Assembly (NCBI RefSeq): GCF_018524365.1
Contig: NZ_JAEKFT010000009.1
Span: 1-64,000, forward strand
Length of the DNA stretch: 64,000 nt
DNA from: Denitromonas iodatirespirans
GTDB taxonomy: Bacteria; Pseudomonadota; Gammaproteobacteria; Burkholderiales; Rhodocyclaceae
Direction of reading: 5' to 3'
Of the stretch, positions 1-8,253 are shown piece by piece. The notes beneath the pieces are model-generated. The model was not told the DNA's origin, made no database searches, and saw only the letters and a program-made list of their open reading frames with translations. The position numbers and the translations under genes were made by a program. Numbering within the stretch: position 1 is the first letter of the stretch; each line of letters starts with the position of its first letter.

Positions 1-149
1 CCATCCAGCACCTGGCAGGCATGAAGGAGTCGAAGGTGATCGTCGCCATCAACAAGGACGAAGAGGCACCGATCTTCCAGGTGGCCGACTACGGCCTGGT
101 GGCCGACCTGTTCGAGGCCGTGCCGGCACTGACCGCCGCACTGGGCTGA
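1..149 (+). CDS. etfA: Electron transfer flavoprotein alpha subunit, C-terminal end (partial)
   Basis: The window opens inside this gene; only the last 48 codons are visible, read from base 3 to the TGA at 147-149. The segment contains the motifs [24 protein letters not shown] and a final DLFEAVPAL stretch. These are the conserved end of the FAD-binding domain of EtfA. With EtfB it passes electrons from acyl-CoA dehydrogenases to ETF:quinone oxidoreductase. An acyl-CoA dehydrogenase gene follows two positions downstream on the same strand, which fits a beta-oxidation operon. Identity is clear despite truncation. Confidence 0.9.
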   Translation, partial: IQHLAGMKESKVIVAINKDEEAPIFQVADYGLVADLFEAVPALTAALG

Positions 150-167
150 GCCTGAGGGGATGCGGCA

Positions 168-833
168 GTGAATTTCGCCGCAGACCTGTTTGACGGAGTC
201 TGGCTGTGGGGCGGGGGCGTCGTCGCCTGCCTCACGCTGATCTGGCTGTTTCGCTCGGGCCGCTGGTCTGAACTCAAGCGGCCCGAGCGTTTCAATCTGT
301 GGCTCGGCACCGCCGTGGCCTTGATGCTGGTGTGGCGGATGAAGGCGGGTGTCTATCCCGGCCTGGATCTGCACCTGCTCGGCGCCATGGTGGCCAACCT
401 GCTGTTCGGCCCGCAACTGGCCATGGGGCTGCTGGGCGTGGTGTTGATCGGCGTCGGGCTGGCGACCGGTATGGACTGGCAGAGCCTGGCGCTGAACTGG
501 TTGTTCATGGCTGCGCTGCCGGTGGCCATTGCCGAGGGCATCCGGCGCTTTGCCGCGTGGCGCATGCCGCGGCATTTCTTTGTGTATGTGTTCGTGGTGG
601 CTTTTTTCGGCAGCGCGGCGACGGTTGTGTTGCAGGGGCTGGCCGCCGCGATGTTGCTGGCGGGCGCCGGGGTCTATTCGATGGACTTTCTGAGCGCCAA
701 CTACCTGCCGTACTGCCTGCTGCTAGGTTTTTCCGAGGCCTGGCTGTCGGGGGCCGTGATCACGGTGATGGTCATCTACCGGCCCGAATGGGTGGCCAGT
801 TTCGATGACCGCCTCTACTTGAAGAACAAATAG
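168..833 (+). CDS. CbiM-like / ECF-type integral membrane protein (COG3235-like)
   Basis: A 221-residue, very hydrophobic protein with about six membrane segments. The motif [13 protein letters not shown] followed by [12 protein letters not shown] resembles the CbiM/COG3235 family of putative energy-coupling-factor permease components. No ATPase or T-component gene is nearby, so the transported substrate and partners are unknown. The start is GTG at 168, with GAGGGG at 154-159 as ribosome binding site; the ATG at 160 runs into a stop after three codons. It lies 18 bases after etfA and is probably co-transcribed. Family assignment is fair; function is not established. Confidence 0.75.
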   Translation: MNFAADLFDGVWLWGGGVVACLTLIWLFRSGRWSELKRPERFNLWLGTAVALMLVWRMKAGVYPGLDLHLLGAMVANLLFGPQLAMGLLGVVLIGVGLATGMDWQSLALNWLFMAALPVAIAEGIRRFAAWRMPRHFFVYVFVVAFFGSAATVVLQGLAAAMLLAGAGVYSMDFLSANYLPYCLLLGFSEAWLSGAVITVMVIYRPEWVASFDDRLYLKNK

Positions 834-889
834 CCGGCGCGGGGCAATGCCCGTCGCCACAATGATCGACTGACAGGAGTGCATGGACA

Positions 890-2686
890 ATGAGCGAGTA
901 CGTTGCCCCGATCCGTGATATGCAATTCGTGATGAAGGAACTGGCGGGCCTGGATCAGGTTGGCCAGCTGCCGAGTTTCGGCGATGCGACCGAGGACCTG
1001 GTGGATGCCGTGCTCGAAGAGGCCGGCAAGTTCGCCAATGGTGTCCTGTCGCCCCTGAACCGCGCCGGCGACCAGATCGGCGCCAAGTGGGCTGACGGCA
1101 AGGTCACCACCGCGCCGGGCTGGCAGGATGCCTACCGCCAGTTCGCCGAGTCCGGCTGGACCTCGCTGGCCTGCGATCCGGAATACGGCGGCCAGGGGCT
1201 GCCCAAGCTGCTGAGTACGGCCGTCATGGAAATGTGGAAGTCGGCCAACATGGCCTTCTCGCTGTGCCCGATGCTCACCAACGGCGCCATCGAGGCGCTG
1301 GTGCTGCGTGGCACCGACGAGCAGAAATCCACCTACCTGACGCGCATGGTGAGCGGCGAGTGGACCGGCACCATGAACCTCACCGAGCCGCAGGCCGGCT
1401 CCGACCTGGCCGCCGTGCGCACCCGCGCCGAACCGCAGGCCGATGGCAGCTACAAGATCTTCGGCCAGAAGATCTTCATCACCTACGGCGAGCACGACCT
1501 GACCGACAACATCGTGCATCTGGTGCTGGCCCGCCTGCCGGATGCGCCGGAAGGCGTGAAGGGCATTTCGCTGTTCCTGGTGCCGAAGTTCATGGTCGAT
1601 GCCGAGGGCACGATCGGGGCGCGCAACGATGTGCATTGCGTGTCCATCGAACACAAGCTGGGCATCCACGCCAGCCCCACCTGCGTGCTCGCCTTCGGTG
1701 ACCATGGCGGCGCCATCGGCTACCTGATCGGCGAGCCGAACCGCGGTCTGGAGTACATGTTCATCATGATGAACGAGGCGCGTTTCGCGGTCGGCATGGA
1801 GGGCCTGGCACTGTCCGAGCGCGCCTACCAGCAGGCCCTGGGCTATGCCCGCGACCGCATCCAGGGCACCGAGGCCGGTGTGCGCGGCGGTGGCAAGGTG
1901 GCGATCATCCGTCACCCCGACGTGCGCCGCATGCTGATGTCGATGAAGTCGCAGACCGAAGCGATGCGGGCGCTGGCCTATGTAGTCGGCGCTGCGACCG
2001 ATCTGGCGCATGACCATCCGGACGAGGCGGTGCGCGCGCAGCAGCAGGCCTTCGTCGATCTGCTGATCCCGATCGTCAAGGGCTGGTGCACCGAGAACGC
2101 CATCGACATCGCCTCGACCGGCGTGCAGATCCATGGCGGCATGGGCTTCATCGAAGAGACCGGTGCGGCCCAGCACCTGCGCGATGCGCGCATCACCACC
2201 ATCTACGAGGGCACGACCGCGATCCAGGGCAATGACCTGATCGGGCGCAAGATCGCGCGCGACGGCGGCGTGGCCATGAAGGCCGTGATCGAGCAGATGC
2301 GCGCCGTCGTGGTGCAGCTCAACGACCAGGACAGCCCCGAGTTCAGGGCGATCCGCGTGGCGTTTGCCGCCGGTATCACCGCCCTCGAAGAGGCGACCGA
2401 TTACGTGCTGCAGACCTACGGTAGCGACATCAAGGCCGCCTCCGTGGGCGCCGTGCCGATGCTTAAGCTGTTCGGCATCGTGGCCGGCGGCTGGCAGATG
2501 GCGCGGGCAGCGCTGGTGGCACAGCAGCGACTCGGCGAAGGGACGGGCGATGCGTCCTTCTACCAGACCAAGATCGTGACCACCCGCTTCTATGCCGACC
2601 ATGTCCTGTCGCAGGCGCCGGGTCTGGCGTATGCCGTGGTCAATGGGGCGGCCGGTGCCTTGGCGCTCGACGACGACCAATTCTGA
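890..2686 (+). CDS. Acyl-CoA dehydrogenase with C-terminal extension (DmdC-like)
   Basis: A 598-residue flavoenzyme, the length expected for the long acyl-CoA dehydrogenase subfamily that carries an extra C-terminal domain. Visible landmarks are the flavin/substrate motif MNLTEPQAGSDLA near residue 165, the FITYGEHDL segment, and the active-site stretch TTIYEGTTAIQGNDLIG near residue 440, whose Glu is the likely catalytic base. It oxidises an acyl-CoA and hands electrons to ETF, consistent with etfA upstream. The subfamily includes 3-methylmercaptopropionyl-CoA dehydrogenase and uncharacterised fatty acyl-CoA enzymes; the substrate cannot be read from sequence. The gene ends just before a strong intrinsic terminator. 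Confidence 0.9.
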   Translation: MSEYVAPIRDMQFVMKELAGLDQVGQLPSFGDATEDLVDAVLEEAGKFANGVLSPLNRAGDQIGAKWADGKVTTAPGWQDAYRQFAESGWTSLACDPEYGGQGLPKLLSTAVMEMWKSANMAFSLCPMLTNGAIEALVLRGTDEQKSTYLTRMVSGEWTGTMNLTEPQAGSDLAAVRTRAEPQADGSYKIFGQKIFITYGEHDLTDNIVHLVLARLPDAPEGVKGISLFLVPKFMVDAEGTIGARNDVHCVSIEHKLGIHASPTCVLAFGDHGGAIGYLIGEPNRGLEYMFIMMNEARFAVGMEGLALSERAYQQALGYARDRIQGTEAGVRGGGKVAIIRHPDVRRMLMSMKSQTEAMRALAYVVGAATDLAHDHPDEAVRAQQQAFVDLLIPIVKGWCTENAIDIASTGVQIHGGMGFIEETGAAQHLRDARITTIYEGTTAIQGNDLIGRKIARDGGVAMKAVIEQMRAVVVQLNDQDSPEFRAIRVAFAAGITALEEATDYVLQTYGSDIKAASVGAVPMLKLFGIVAGGWQMARAALVAQQRLGEGTGDASFYQTKIVTTRFYADHVLSQAPGLAYAVVNGAAGALALDDDQF

Positions 2687-2703
2687 CCGCGCCTTTCACC
2701 AAG

Positions 2704-2737
2704 AAAACCCCATCGCTACGGCGCATGGGGTTTTTTT
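2704..2737 (+). terminator. Intrinsic terminator after the acyl-CoA dehydrogenase
   Basis: Perfect 10-bp inverted repeat AAAACCCCAT / ATGGGGTTTT (2704-2713 and 2725-2734) with an 11-base loop, running into seven T residues at 2731-2737. It lies 17 bases after the stop codon on the plus strand. Confidence 0.9.
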
Positions 2738-2767
2738 CGCGGTGATCGTCGGCGCCATGATGCAAAG

Positions 2768-2796
2768 AAAAAAGCGACCCGCAGGTCGCTTTTTTT
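2768..2796 (-). terminator. Intrinsic (bidirectional) terminator after the iron-binding protein gene
   Basis: Twelve-base perfect stem AAAAAAGCGACC / GGTCGCTTTTTT around a 4-base CGCA loop. It has U-tracts in both directions, so it can terminate the minus-strand gene ending at 2814 and any plus-strand read-through. Confidence 0.9.
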
Positions 2797-2813
2797 CTTG
2801 ATGCCAGACGGGA

Positions 2814-3830
2814 TCAGCGATAGCCGGCGCGATCGTACGCTTTCTGCGCCTCGGCCACGGTGTCGGCCAGCTTGCCGACCGGCAGGGCGTCGGCCTTGAA
2901 GCTGCCCAGACGCTCGAGCGCGGGGTTGCTGACCTTCACCGACTGCACCACCGGCCATTCGTTGTTGCCGTCGGCAAAGTAGCGCTGCGCTTCGTCCGAG
3001 GCCAGATACTCCAGGAAAGCCACTGCCGACGCCTTGTGGGGAGCGTGCTTGAGCATGCCGCCACCGGAGACGTTGATGTGGGTGCCGACACCTTTCTGGT
3101 TCGGCCACACCACGCCCACGGCCTCCATGACCTGCTTGTCTTCCGGCTTGTCGGAATTGATCAGGCGCGCCACGTAGTAGCTGTTGGCGATCGCCACGCC
3201 GCACTCGCCAGCCGCCACGGCGCGGATCTGGTCGGTGTCGCCGCCCTTGGGCTCGCGTGCGAAGTTGGCGACGATGCCCTTGGCCCAGGCTTCGGTCTTT
3301 TCCACGCCCAGGTGCTGGATCATGGCGGCACCCAGCGACAGGTTGTAGGGGTGGCTGCCCGACCGGGTGCACACCTTGCCCTTGAGCGCCGGATTGGCCA
3401 GATCCTCGTAGTTCTGGACCTGCTCGGCCTTGACGTTGGCCTTGTTGTACACGATGACGCGGGCGCGGGTGGAGAAGGCGAACCAGGTGTCGGTGCGCAG
3501 ATTGGCCGGGATGCGGGAGGCCAGGGTCTCCGACTTGACGGGGGCGAACACGCCGGCCGCGTCCGCCTTGGCCAGACGCGATGCGTCCACTGTGATGAAC
3601 ACGTCGGCGGGGCTGTTCTCGCCTTCGCTGCGGATCCGCTCCAGCAGGGCGTCTTCCTTGCCCTCGATGCGGTTGATCTTGATGCCGGTGGCCTTGGTGA
3701 AATTGTTGTAGAGCGCTTCGTCCGTCTGGTAGTGACGGGCGGTGTAGAGATTGAGCACCTTGTCTTCCGCGTGAGCGACAGATGCGGCGAGGAGGGCACA
3801 CAGCAGCGGAGCGGCGAGGGAACGTTTCAT
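2814..3830 (-). CDS. Fe(3+) ABC transporter periplasmic substrate-binding protein
   Basis: A 338-residue periplasmic binding protein of the FbpA/AfuA/FutA ferric-iron family. The ATG at 3830 gives a clean signal peptide (MKRSLAAPLLCALLAASVAHA, cut before ED); an in-frame TTG at 3851 is a weaker alternative. The mature start KVLNLYTARHYQTDEALY and the later GECGVAIANSYYV segment are typical, the paired tyrosines of the latter being the usual iron ligands. No permease or ATPase gene is adjacent, so the rest of the transporter must lie elsewhere. Fur-box-like palindromes directly upstream point to iron-dependent repression. The gene has its own terminator at 2768-2796. Confidence 0.92.
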   Translation of the reverse strand: MKRSLAAPLLCALLAASVAHAEDKVLNLYTARHYQTDEALYNNFTKATGIKINRIEGKEDALLERIRSEGENSPADVFITVDASRLAKADAAGVFAPVKSETLASRIPANLRTDTWFAFSTRARVIVYNKANVKAEQVQNYEDLANPALKGKVCTRSGSHPYNLSLGAAMIQHLGVEKTEAWAKGIVANFAREPKGGDTDQIRAVAAGECGVAIANSYYVARLINSDKPEDKQVMEAVGVVWPNQKGVGTHINVSGGGMLKHAPHKASAVAFLEYLASDEAQRYFADGNNEWPVVQSVKVSNPALERLGSFKADALPVGKLADTVAEAQKAYDRAGYR

Positions 3831-3874
3831 GGAGGTCGGCCTTTTGTTCAAGGATTTCGATGTGGCGGAAGTGT

Positions 3875-3940
3875 AACGAGAATGATTTCCTGATGCAAAC
3901 GATTCTCATTAGGTGTAATCTGCAATGCGAATCATTCGCA
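3875..3940. promoter_or_regulatory. Fur-box-like operators in a divergent promoter region
   Basis: This segment separates the iron-binding protein gene (minus) and the DUF2325 gene (plus). It holds a perfect 7-1-7 palindrome, TGCGAATCATTCGCA at 3926-3940, and a second site at 3894-3910 matching 13 of 17 positions of the form TGATAATGATTATCATT. GAGAATGAT at 3878-3886 forms a further half-site. The 7-1-7 layout and AAT-n-ATT core match the classical Fur box. Fur binding is inferred from pattern and from the iron gene next to it. Confidence 0.75.
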
Positions 3941-3953
3941 ATAGGAGTTTGTC

Positions 3954-4274
3954 ATGAATGCCATGCTTGTGGGGGCCGACCGCCTCGGCAATATTCCGGA
4001 TGTGCTCGACGGGTTCGGAATCCGGATTGCAGCGCATGTGACGGGGCGGGACCGCTCCCACCAGCGGCGCGCGGCGGATCTGCCGGTGGGCGTGGATCTG
4101 GTGATCCTGTTCACCGATTTTCTCGGCCACAACGTGATGCAGCGTTTCCGCGAGGCGGCGGGCAAGGCAGGTGTGGAGTTCGTGTGTTGCCGCCGCTCGG
4201 TCTGCGCCCTGAAACAGGCGTTGGATCGGCGTGCGGACAGCCAGTGCCGGCGCTGTCCCCGGCAGAACTGCTGA
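3954..4274 (+). CDS. DUF2325 family protein with cysteine-rich tail
   Basis: A 106-residue soluble protein. The fold-like pattern (MLVGADRLGNIPDVL, then VDLVILFTDFLGH) matches the short DUF2325 family of unknown function. The C-terminal third is rich in cysteine: CC, a single C seven residues from the start of that block, then C-R-R-C and a final C. This arrangement could bind metal or iron-sulfur. AGGAG at 3943-3947 supports the ATG at 3954. The start sits 13 bases from a perfect Fur-like palindrome and is divergent from a ferric-iron binding protein, so an iron-related role is plausible but inferred. Confidence 0.8.
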   Translation: MNAMLVGADRLGNIPDVLDGFGIRIAAHVTGRDRSHQRRAADLPVGVDLVILFTDFLGHNVMQRFREAAGKAGVEFVCCRRSVCALKQALDRRADSQCRRCPRQNC

Positions 4275-4289
4275 GCGCCCGGGGCGTGC

Positions 4290-4832
4290 TTACTGTGAGG
4301 TGGTGTCGGGCGATGCGGGCTGGATGGTGTGCACCACGCGCCGGCCGCCGTTGAAGCGTTTGTTCCAGTAGCGGGTGTTGAGGTCTTCGATGCGCACCTT
4401 GCCGCCCGACGACGGGGCATGCAGGAAACGGTTGTCGCCCAGATAGATGCCCACATGGGAATAGGCGCGCCGGCGGGTGTTGAAAAACACCAGGTCGCCC
4501 GCCTCGAGCTGTGTCCGCTTGAGCCGCTCGCCCAGTTGCGAGAGCGCTTGCGTGGTGCGCGGCAGATCGAGGCCCAGTGCGCGCTGAAAGACCTGTTGCA
4601 CCAAGCCGCTGCAATCGATGCCGGTGTCGCGCGAGGTGCCGCCGAAACGGTAGGGGGTGTCGAGAAAGCTCAGCCCCTGCGCGATCAGTTCGCTGATCGG
4701 GGCGCCCGCGCTGGCAGGCGTGTCGCCAATCTCCAGCGAGGCCTCGGGCGCGGGTTCCGTGGCAACGGCGGGGCCTGAAAAAGCCAGGGCGAGCCAAAGC
4801 ACGGTGGCGGGAAGCGCATGTCGGATCAGCAT
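4290..4832 (-). CDS. NlpC/P60 family (C40) peptidoglycan hydrolase
   Basis: With the ATG at 4832 this is a 180-residue secreted protein: signal peptide to about residue 24 (ending GPAVA), short linker, then an NlpC/P60 domain. The catalytic Cys is C74 in GIDCSGLV, and the catalytic His lies in YSHVGIYLG, followed by FLHAPSSG. Such enzymes cut the D-Glu-mesoDAP bond of murein stem peptides in the periplasm. In-frame ATGs at 4880 and 4910 would add N-terminal residues before the signal peptide; none of the three has a clear ribosome binding site, so the start is a judgement. It converges on the DUF2325 gene. Confidence 0.88.
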   Translation of the reverse strand: MLIRHALPATVLWLALAFSGPAVATEPAPEASLEIGDTPASAGAPISELIAQGLSFLDTPYRFGGTSRDTGIDCSGLVQQVFQRALGLDLPRTTQALSQLGERLKRTQLEAGDLVFFNTRRRAYSHVGIYLGDNRFLHAPSSGGKVRIEDLNTRYWNKRFNGGRRVVHTIQPASPDTTSQ

Positions 4833-4947
4833 GCGCGCGAATATACTGTCCCGGAGCCCTTCAGTAAAGCGCTGATTCATAGCGTTGTTTTCAGCAATTG
4901 TGGTACACATGCGGCGATACGGTAGCCCACAGGGGGGCGAGCGGCCG

Positions 4948-5526
4948 ATGGCGTGGATCTTCTTCTTGGTCTTGGTGCTGGCGATGATCTGGCTGGCGCT
5001 GTTGGTGCAACGACGTCGGCGCGAGCAGCGTGACGCCGAACAGGCGCGGGAGATGGCGTTCTTGCTGGCTCATGGGGATTTGCCCGGCGTGGCGCCGGCG
5101 GCGGACCGAAGCGTGCCCACGCCGATATCCGCCGAGCGTCCGGCTGCCGAGCGCGCCGTTCCTCGCCAAGACCGGCCCGAGCCGGCGAATGCGGCGGAAC
5201 GGCGGCTGCCCTATCTCAATACCGCCCAGGCTGCCGCGTTTCGCCGTCTGGTCGATGCGCTTCCGGGCCATGTGATTTTTCCGCGCGGCTCGCTGCGCCG
5301 CGCGGCCGGTCTGGCGGCGATCGAGCGGGATGCGCGGCTCGACTTCGTGATCTGCACGCCAGCCTTGCTGCCTGTTGCGGCGGTCGACCTCGACCGCGAG
5401 GGCGCCTCAGCCCCGGTCGATGCCTTCAAGCGCGACACCTTGCGCCAGGCCGGGGTGCGCTACGCCGTTTGGCGGCGCGATGCCCTGCCCGACGCGGCGG
5501 CGATTGCCGCCTGGCTGCTCGATTGA
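4948..5526 (+). CDS. DUF2726 domain protein with N-terminal membrane anchor
   Basis: A 192-residue protein starting with a single membrane helix (IFFLVLVLAMIWLALLV), a basic patch, a variable Ala/Pro/Glu-rich linker, and a C-terminal DUF2726 domain (from LPYLNTAQAAAF to the end). The core DFVICTPALLPVAAVDLD resembles PD-(D/E)XK-like nuclease folds seen in DUF2726 proteins, but no activity is shown for this one. The ATG at 4948 places the helix at the N-terminus; upstream in-frame ATGs at 4885 and 4909 would put charged residues before it. It is convergent with the next gene, 13 bases away. Confidence 0.75.
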   Translation: MAWIFFLVLVLAMIWLALLVQRRRREQRDAEQAREMAFLLAHGDLPGVAPAADRSVPTPISAERPAAERAVPRQDRPEPANAAERRLPYLNTAQAAAFRRLVDALPGHVIFPRGSLRRAAGLAAIERDARLDFVICTPALLPVAAVDLDREGASAPVDAFKRDTLRQAGVRYAVWRRDALPDAAAIAAWLLD

Positions 5527-5539
5527 GCACCTGAGCCGG

Positions 5540-6184
5540 TCAGCTGCTGCGCTGCAGCTGCTGGCGGGTGTGTTCGAGTTCGATGAGTGCCTGCGGGTGG
5601 CGGTGGCCGAGCGTGCGTGCCCGTGCCAGGGCCGCGAGAACCAGCTGCGCGATGGCATAGGCGTCGCCCAGCGCGTGATGCCGCTGGAAGGTCTCGATCC
5701 GTAGCGCCGCCATCCAGTCGGCGAGTTTGGCCAGCCCCAGGCCGCGTTCCGAATACAGCCCCGGCATGAGCCAGTAGGCGTCGAGCCAGTGGAGTTCGAG
5801 GTCGACACCGAGCCGTTCCTCGAAGGCGTTGAGCAGGATCCGCTTGTTGAAGCCGGCATTGAAGACCACGACGGGCGACTTGCCGATGAATTCGAGCAAG
5901 CCGGCCAGTGCGGCGGCGGGGTCGGGATCCAGCGACCGGTAGTAGGCGTGATGCGGGTTGATCAGCCCGCCTTCGATCGCGATGGCCGCGACAGCCAGCA
6001 GCCGATCCTTGGCCAGGTCGAGCCCGCTCGCTTCGGTATTGACCACCACGTAGCGGGTTTCGGCATGCGGCGTGTCGAGCGGCATGTCGGGCAGGGCGCG
6101 CCAGGCGTCCAGCGTGGCGCGGATCTCGGGCGCCAGATCGACGGTGCTGCGTGCGCCGGGAAGAATTCGGGTGATCCAGCTCAT
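5540..6184 (-). CDS. DEDD 3'-5' exonuclease homologue, probably catalytically impaired
   Basis: A 214-residue DnaQ-like fold. Motif I reads VVVNTEASGLD (N49, E51) where active DEDD exonucleases have D-x-E. Motif II reads VFNAGFNKRIL (N113) where the fold normally has NAxFD. Motif III HHALGDA (H169, D174) is intact. Two of four metal-binding acids are therefore Asn, so nuclease activity is doubtful while the fold and DNA/RNA binding may persist. The gene lies just downstream of a DUF294/CBS nucleotidyltransferase, a pairing often seen near acetate-type symporters. Whether close relatives share the substitutions cannot be judged from this sequence alone. Confidence 0.85.
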   Translation of the reverse strand: MSWITRILPGARSTVDLAPEIRATLDAWRALPDMPLDTPHAETRYVVVNTEASGLDLAKDRLLAVAAIAIEGGLINPHHAYYRSLDPDPAAALAGLLEFIGKSPVVVFNAGFNKRILLNAFEERLGVDLELHWLDAYWLMPGLYSERGLGLAKLADWMAALRIETFQRHHALGDAYAIAQLVLAALARARTLGHRHPQALIELEHTRQQLQRSS

Positions 6185-6254
6185 GGGGCGCTCGGTGGCA
6201 GGAAGGAATCAGCGAGCGGCGCGGGGCATGTCGCCGGGGGCAGAGGGCGCGCGC

Positions 6255-8147
6255 TCATAGCTGGTAGTCCAGTTTGAGGCGCAACTGGAGCTTGCGGGCC
6301 TGGCGGAAGGCCTCCTTGAGAATGCGCCGGTCGAGCTCGTTGAGGGTGTCGGGGTCGATCTTGTTGTCGCCCGGTGCGTCGTGTTCGGTGTCCAGGTGCT
6401 GCGAGCGCAGGCGCAGGAGCTGGATGAAGTGGAAGCCGTCGGTGACGGCATCGAGTTCTTCGCTCGGCACGCTGTTGCGCTGGCCCGACTGGCGCAGCCG
6501 CTGGACCGTGCTGGAGGCTTCCACGCCGGCGCGCAAGGCCAGGATGCGGGCGACGTCGACGAACAGGCGTGCGCCGGATTTCTTCAGATCGATGGTGCCG
6601 TCATCTTCGAGCACGAAATCGCGGATGCGGCCCAGCGGTGGCGTCACCGAGAGCGCGTTGTGCGCCATCATGCGCAGGAAGGTGGAGTTGCCCTTGGCGG
6701 TTTGCAGCAGCCAGCGGCGCAGTTGGTCGCCGATCTTTTCGTTGCCGTACAGCACCCGGAAGTCGAAGAAGATCGAGGCGTTGAGCAGGGCTTGCGGGTC
6801 GGGCTCGCGGATCCACGCACCGAAGCGCCGTTTCCATTCGTCGAGCGTCAGGCACAGGTCGGGGTTGCTGGCCATGATGTTGCCCTTGCACAGCGGGAAG
6901 CCACAGGCGGCCAGCGCCTCGTTGGCATCCTTGGCGAAGGCCAGCAGGCGCTGCTTGACGGCATCATGCTCGCCCTCGGCGGCCTGGAAGATGATGCCGT
7001 TATCCTGGTCGGTGGACAGCGTTTGTTCGTGACGGCCCTCGGAGCCGAAGGCCAGCCAGCAGAACTGCACGCCGAACAGCTCGTGGCGGGTCAGTTCGAG
7101 CGTGATGATGCGGCGGGTGAGCGCGTCGTTGAGCGCGGAGATGAAGCGCGTCAGCTGCTCGGCGCCGATGCCCTGGGCGATGAGGTTCAGCGCCAGCTGG
7201 CGGATGTCGCGGCTGGCATGCTGCAGCGACTCGATGTCGTCGGCGCCCTCGATGCTGGCCCGGATCTGGCGCAGGCCGATGCGCTGCAGCGAGAACAGGT
7301 CGCGCTCGGACACCACGCCGCGCAGCTTGTCGTCGTTGTCGACCACCAGCAGGTGGCGGCGGGCGTGGGTGGCCATTTCGAGCGCCGCGTCATAGGCGGT
7401 GGCGGTCATCGGCAGCACTTGCGGCGATGGCGTCATGACATCGGAGATCGGGCGGTCGAGGTCGAAGGCCGGCAGCACGATGCGCGACAGCAGATCGCTC
7501 TGGGTGAGGATGCCGACCGGGCGCTTGTCCGCATCGGCCACCACCATGCAGCCGATGCGCAGCTCGTCCATCTTCTCGAGTGCGCTGCGGGTGGCAGTGT
7601 CGGGGGTGACGAAGATCGGCTCGCGCTTGATCAGGTGGCCGAGCGGGGTGGTCATGGTCTGCTGCTCGGCGGCGCGCTGCGAGAAGGTGGTCTGCAATTG
7701 CTGGCGCGACTGGCTGAGCAGGCTGGCGATGTACTGCGTGCAGAACACATGGAACACCGCGCTGATGCGCATCAGCTCCATGAAGTCGTCCGCCGGCAGC
7801 TGGAAGCAGAAGCTGTCTTCCAGCGCCATGTAGGTGTTGGTGGACGGGCGGCCGGCCGAGATGGCGCCGATCGGGAAGCATTCGCCCGGCCCGAGCGTCA
7901 TGGTGGCGTATTCGGTGAGCGCCACGTCGCCGCTCTGGTTGGCCTGCACCTTGCCGCGCTGGATGATGTAGAAGTAGCGTGGCCGGCCCATCTCGGCCGA
8001 CAGGATGGTGCTGCCCTTGCTGAAGAAGCCCAGCAGCACGCGTTCCGACAGGAAGCCGAGCGCTTCGGGCTCCATCTGGTCGAAGGGCGAAAAGCGTTTG
8101 AGAAATTCGGTGCTGGCACCGACCAGTGTTTCGGCTGCTGTCGTCAT
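6255..8147 (-). CDS. cNMP-binding / CBS / DUF294 putative nucleotidyltransferase
   Basis: A 630-residue cytoplasmic regulator. Order: a cyclic-nucleotide-binding-like domain (about 20-140, with GPGECFPIGA), two CBS repeats (about 165-290, with GCMVVADADKRPVGILTQSDL and LLVVDNDDKLRGVVSERDL), then a DUF294 nucleotidyltransferase with GSEGRHEQTLSTDQDNGI, the G-S-x9-D-x-D pattern of GlnD-type enzymes, and a helical C-terminal domain. It probably modifies a protein partner in response to nucleotides; the partner is unknown. GGGGAGA lies seven bases before the ATG at 8147. The family is commonly linked to DUF4212/ActP symporters, which here lie 9 kb away. Confidence 0.88.
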   Translation of the reverse strand: MTTAAETLVGASTEFLKRFSPFDQMEPEALGFLSERVLLGFFSKGSTILSAEMGRPRYFYIIQRGKVQANQSGDVALTEYATMTLGPGECFPIGAISAGRPSTNTYMALEDSFCFQLPADDFMELMRISAVFHVFCTQYIASLLSQSRQQLQTTFSQRAAEQQTMTTPLGHLIKREPIFVTPDTATRSALEKMDELRIGCMVVADADKRPVGILTQSDLLSRIVLPAFDLDRPISDVMTPSPQVLPMTATAYDAALEMATHARRHLLVVDNDDKLRGVVSERDLFSLQRIGLRQIRASIEGADDIESLQHASRDIRQLALNLIAQGIGAEQLTRFISALNDALTRRIITLELTRHELFGVQFCWLAFGSEGRHEQTLSTDQDNGIIFQAAEGEHDAVKQRLLAFAKDANEALAACGFPLCKGNIMASNPDLCLTLDEWKRRFGAWIREPDPQALLNASIFFDFRVLYGNEKIGDQLRRWLLQTAKGNSTFLRMMAHNALSVTPPLGRIRDFVLEDDGTIDLKKSGARLFVDVARILALRAGVEASSTVQRLRQSGQRNSVPSEELDAVTDGFHFIQLLRLRSQHLDTEHDAPGDNKIDPDTLNELDRRILKEAFRQARKLQLRLKLDYQL

Positions 8148-8162
8148 ACGGTCTCCCCAGTC

Positions 8163-8230
8163 GCGTATCCCGAAATTATAGGTTGCCGCGATTGTCCAGA
8201 ACTGATCTGACGCAAGAAAGCGGGATACGC
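8163..8230 (-). promoter_or_regulatory. Putative promoter of the DUF294 gene flanked by a 10-bp inverted repeat
   Basis: The minus strand carries a perfect -10 TATAAT (bases 8180-8175) about 28 bases before the ATG; the -35 is weak. GCGTATCCCG (8163-8172) and its exact reverse complement CGGGATACGC (8221-8230) flank the promoter at 58-base centre spacing. The pair could be operator copies; this is inference from symmetry. Confidence 0.45.
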
Positions 8231-8253
8231 CGCACCGTCGGCGGGTGTCGCGC

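Noticed and set aside
815-2680. 621-codon open frame on the minus strand
   Set aside because: Antisense to the acyl-CoA dehydrogenase, low-complexity composition, no recognisable motif.
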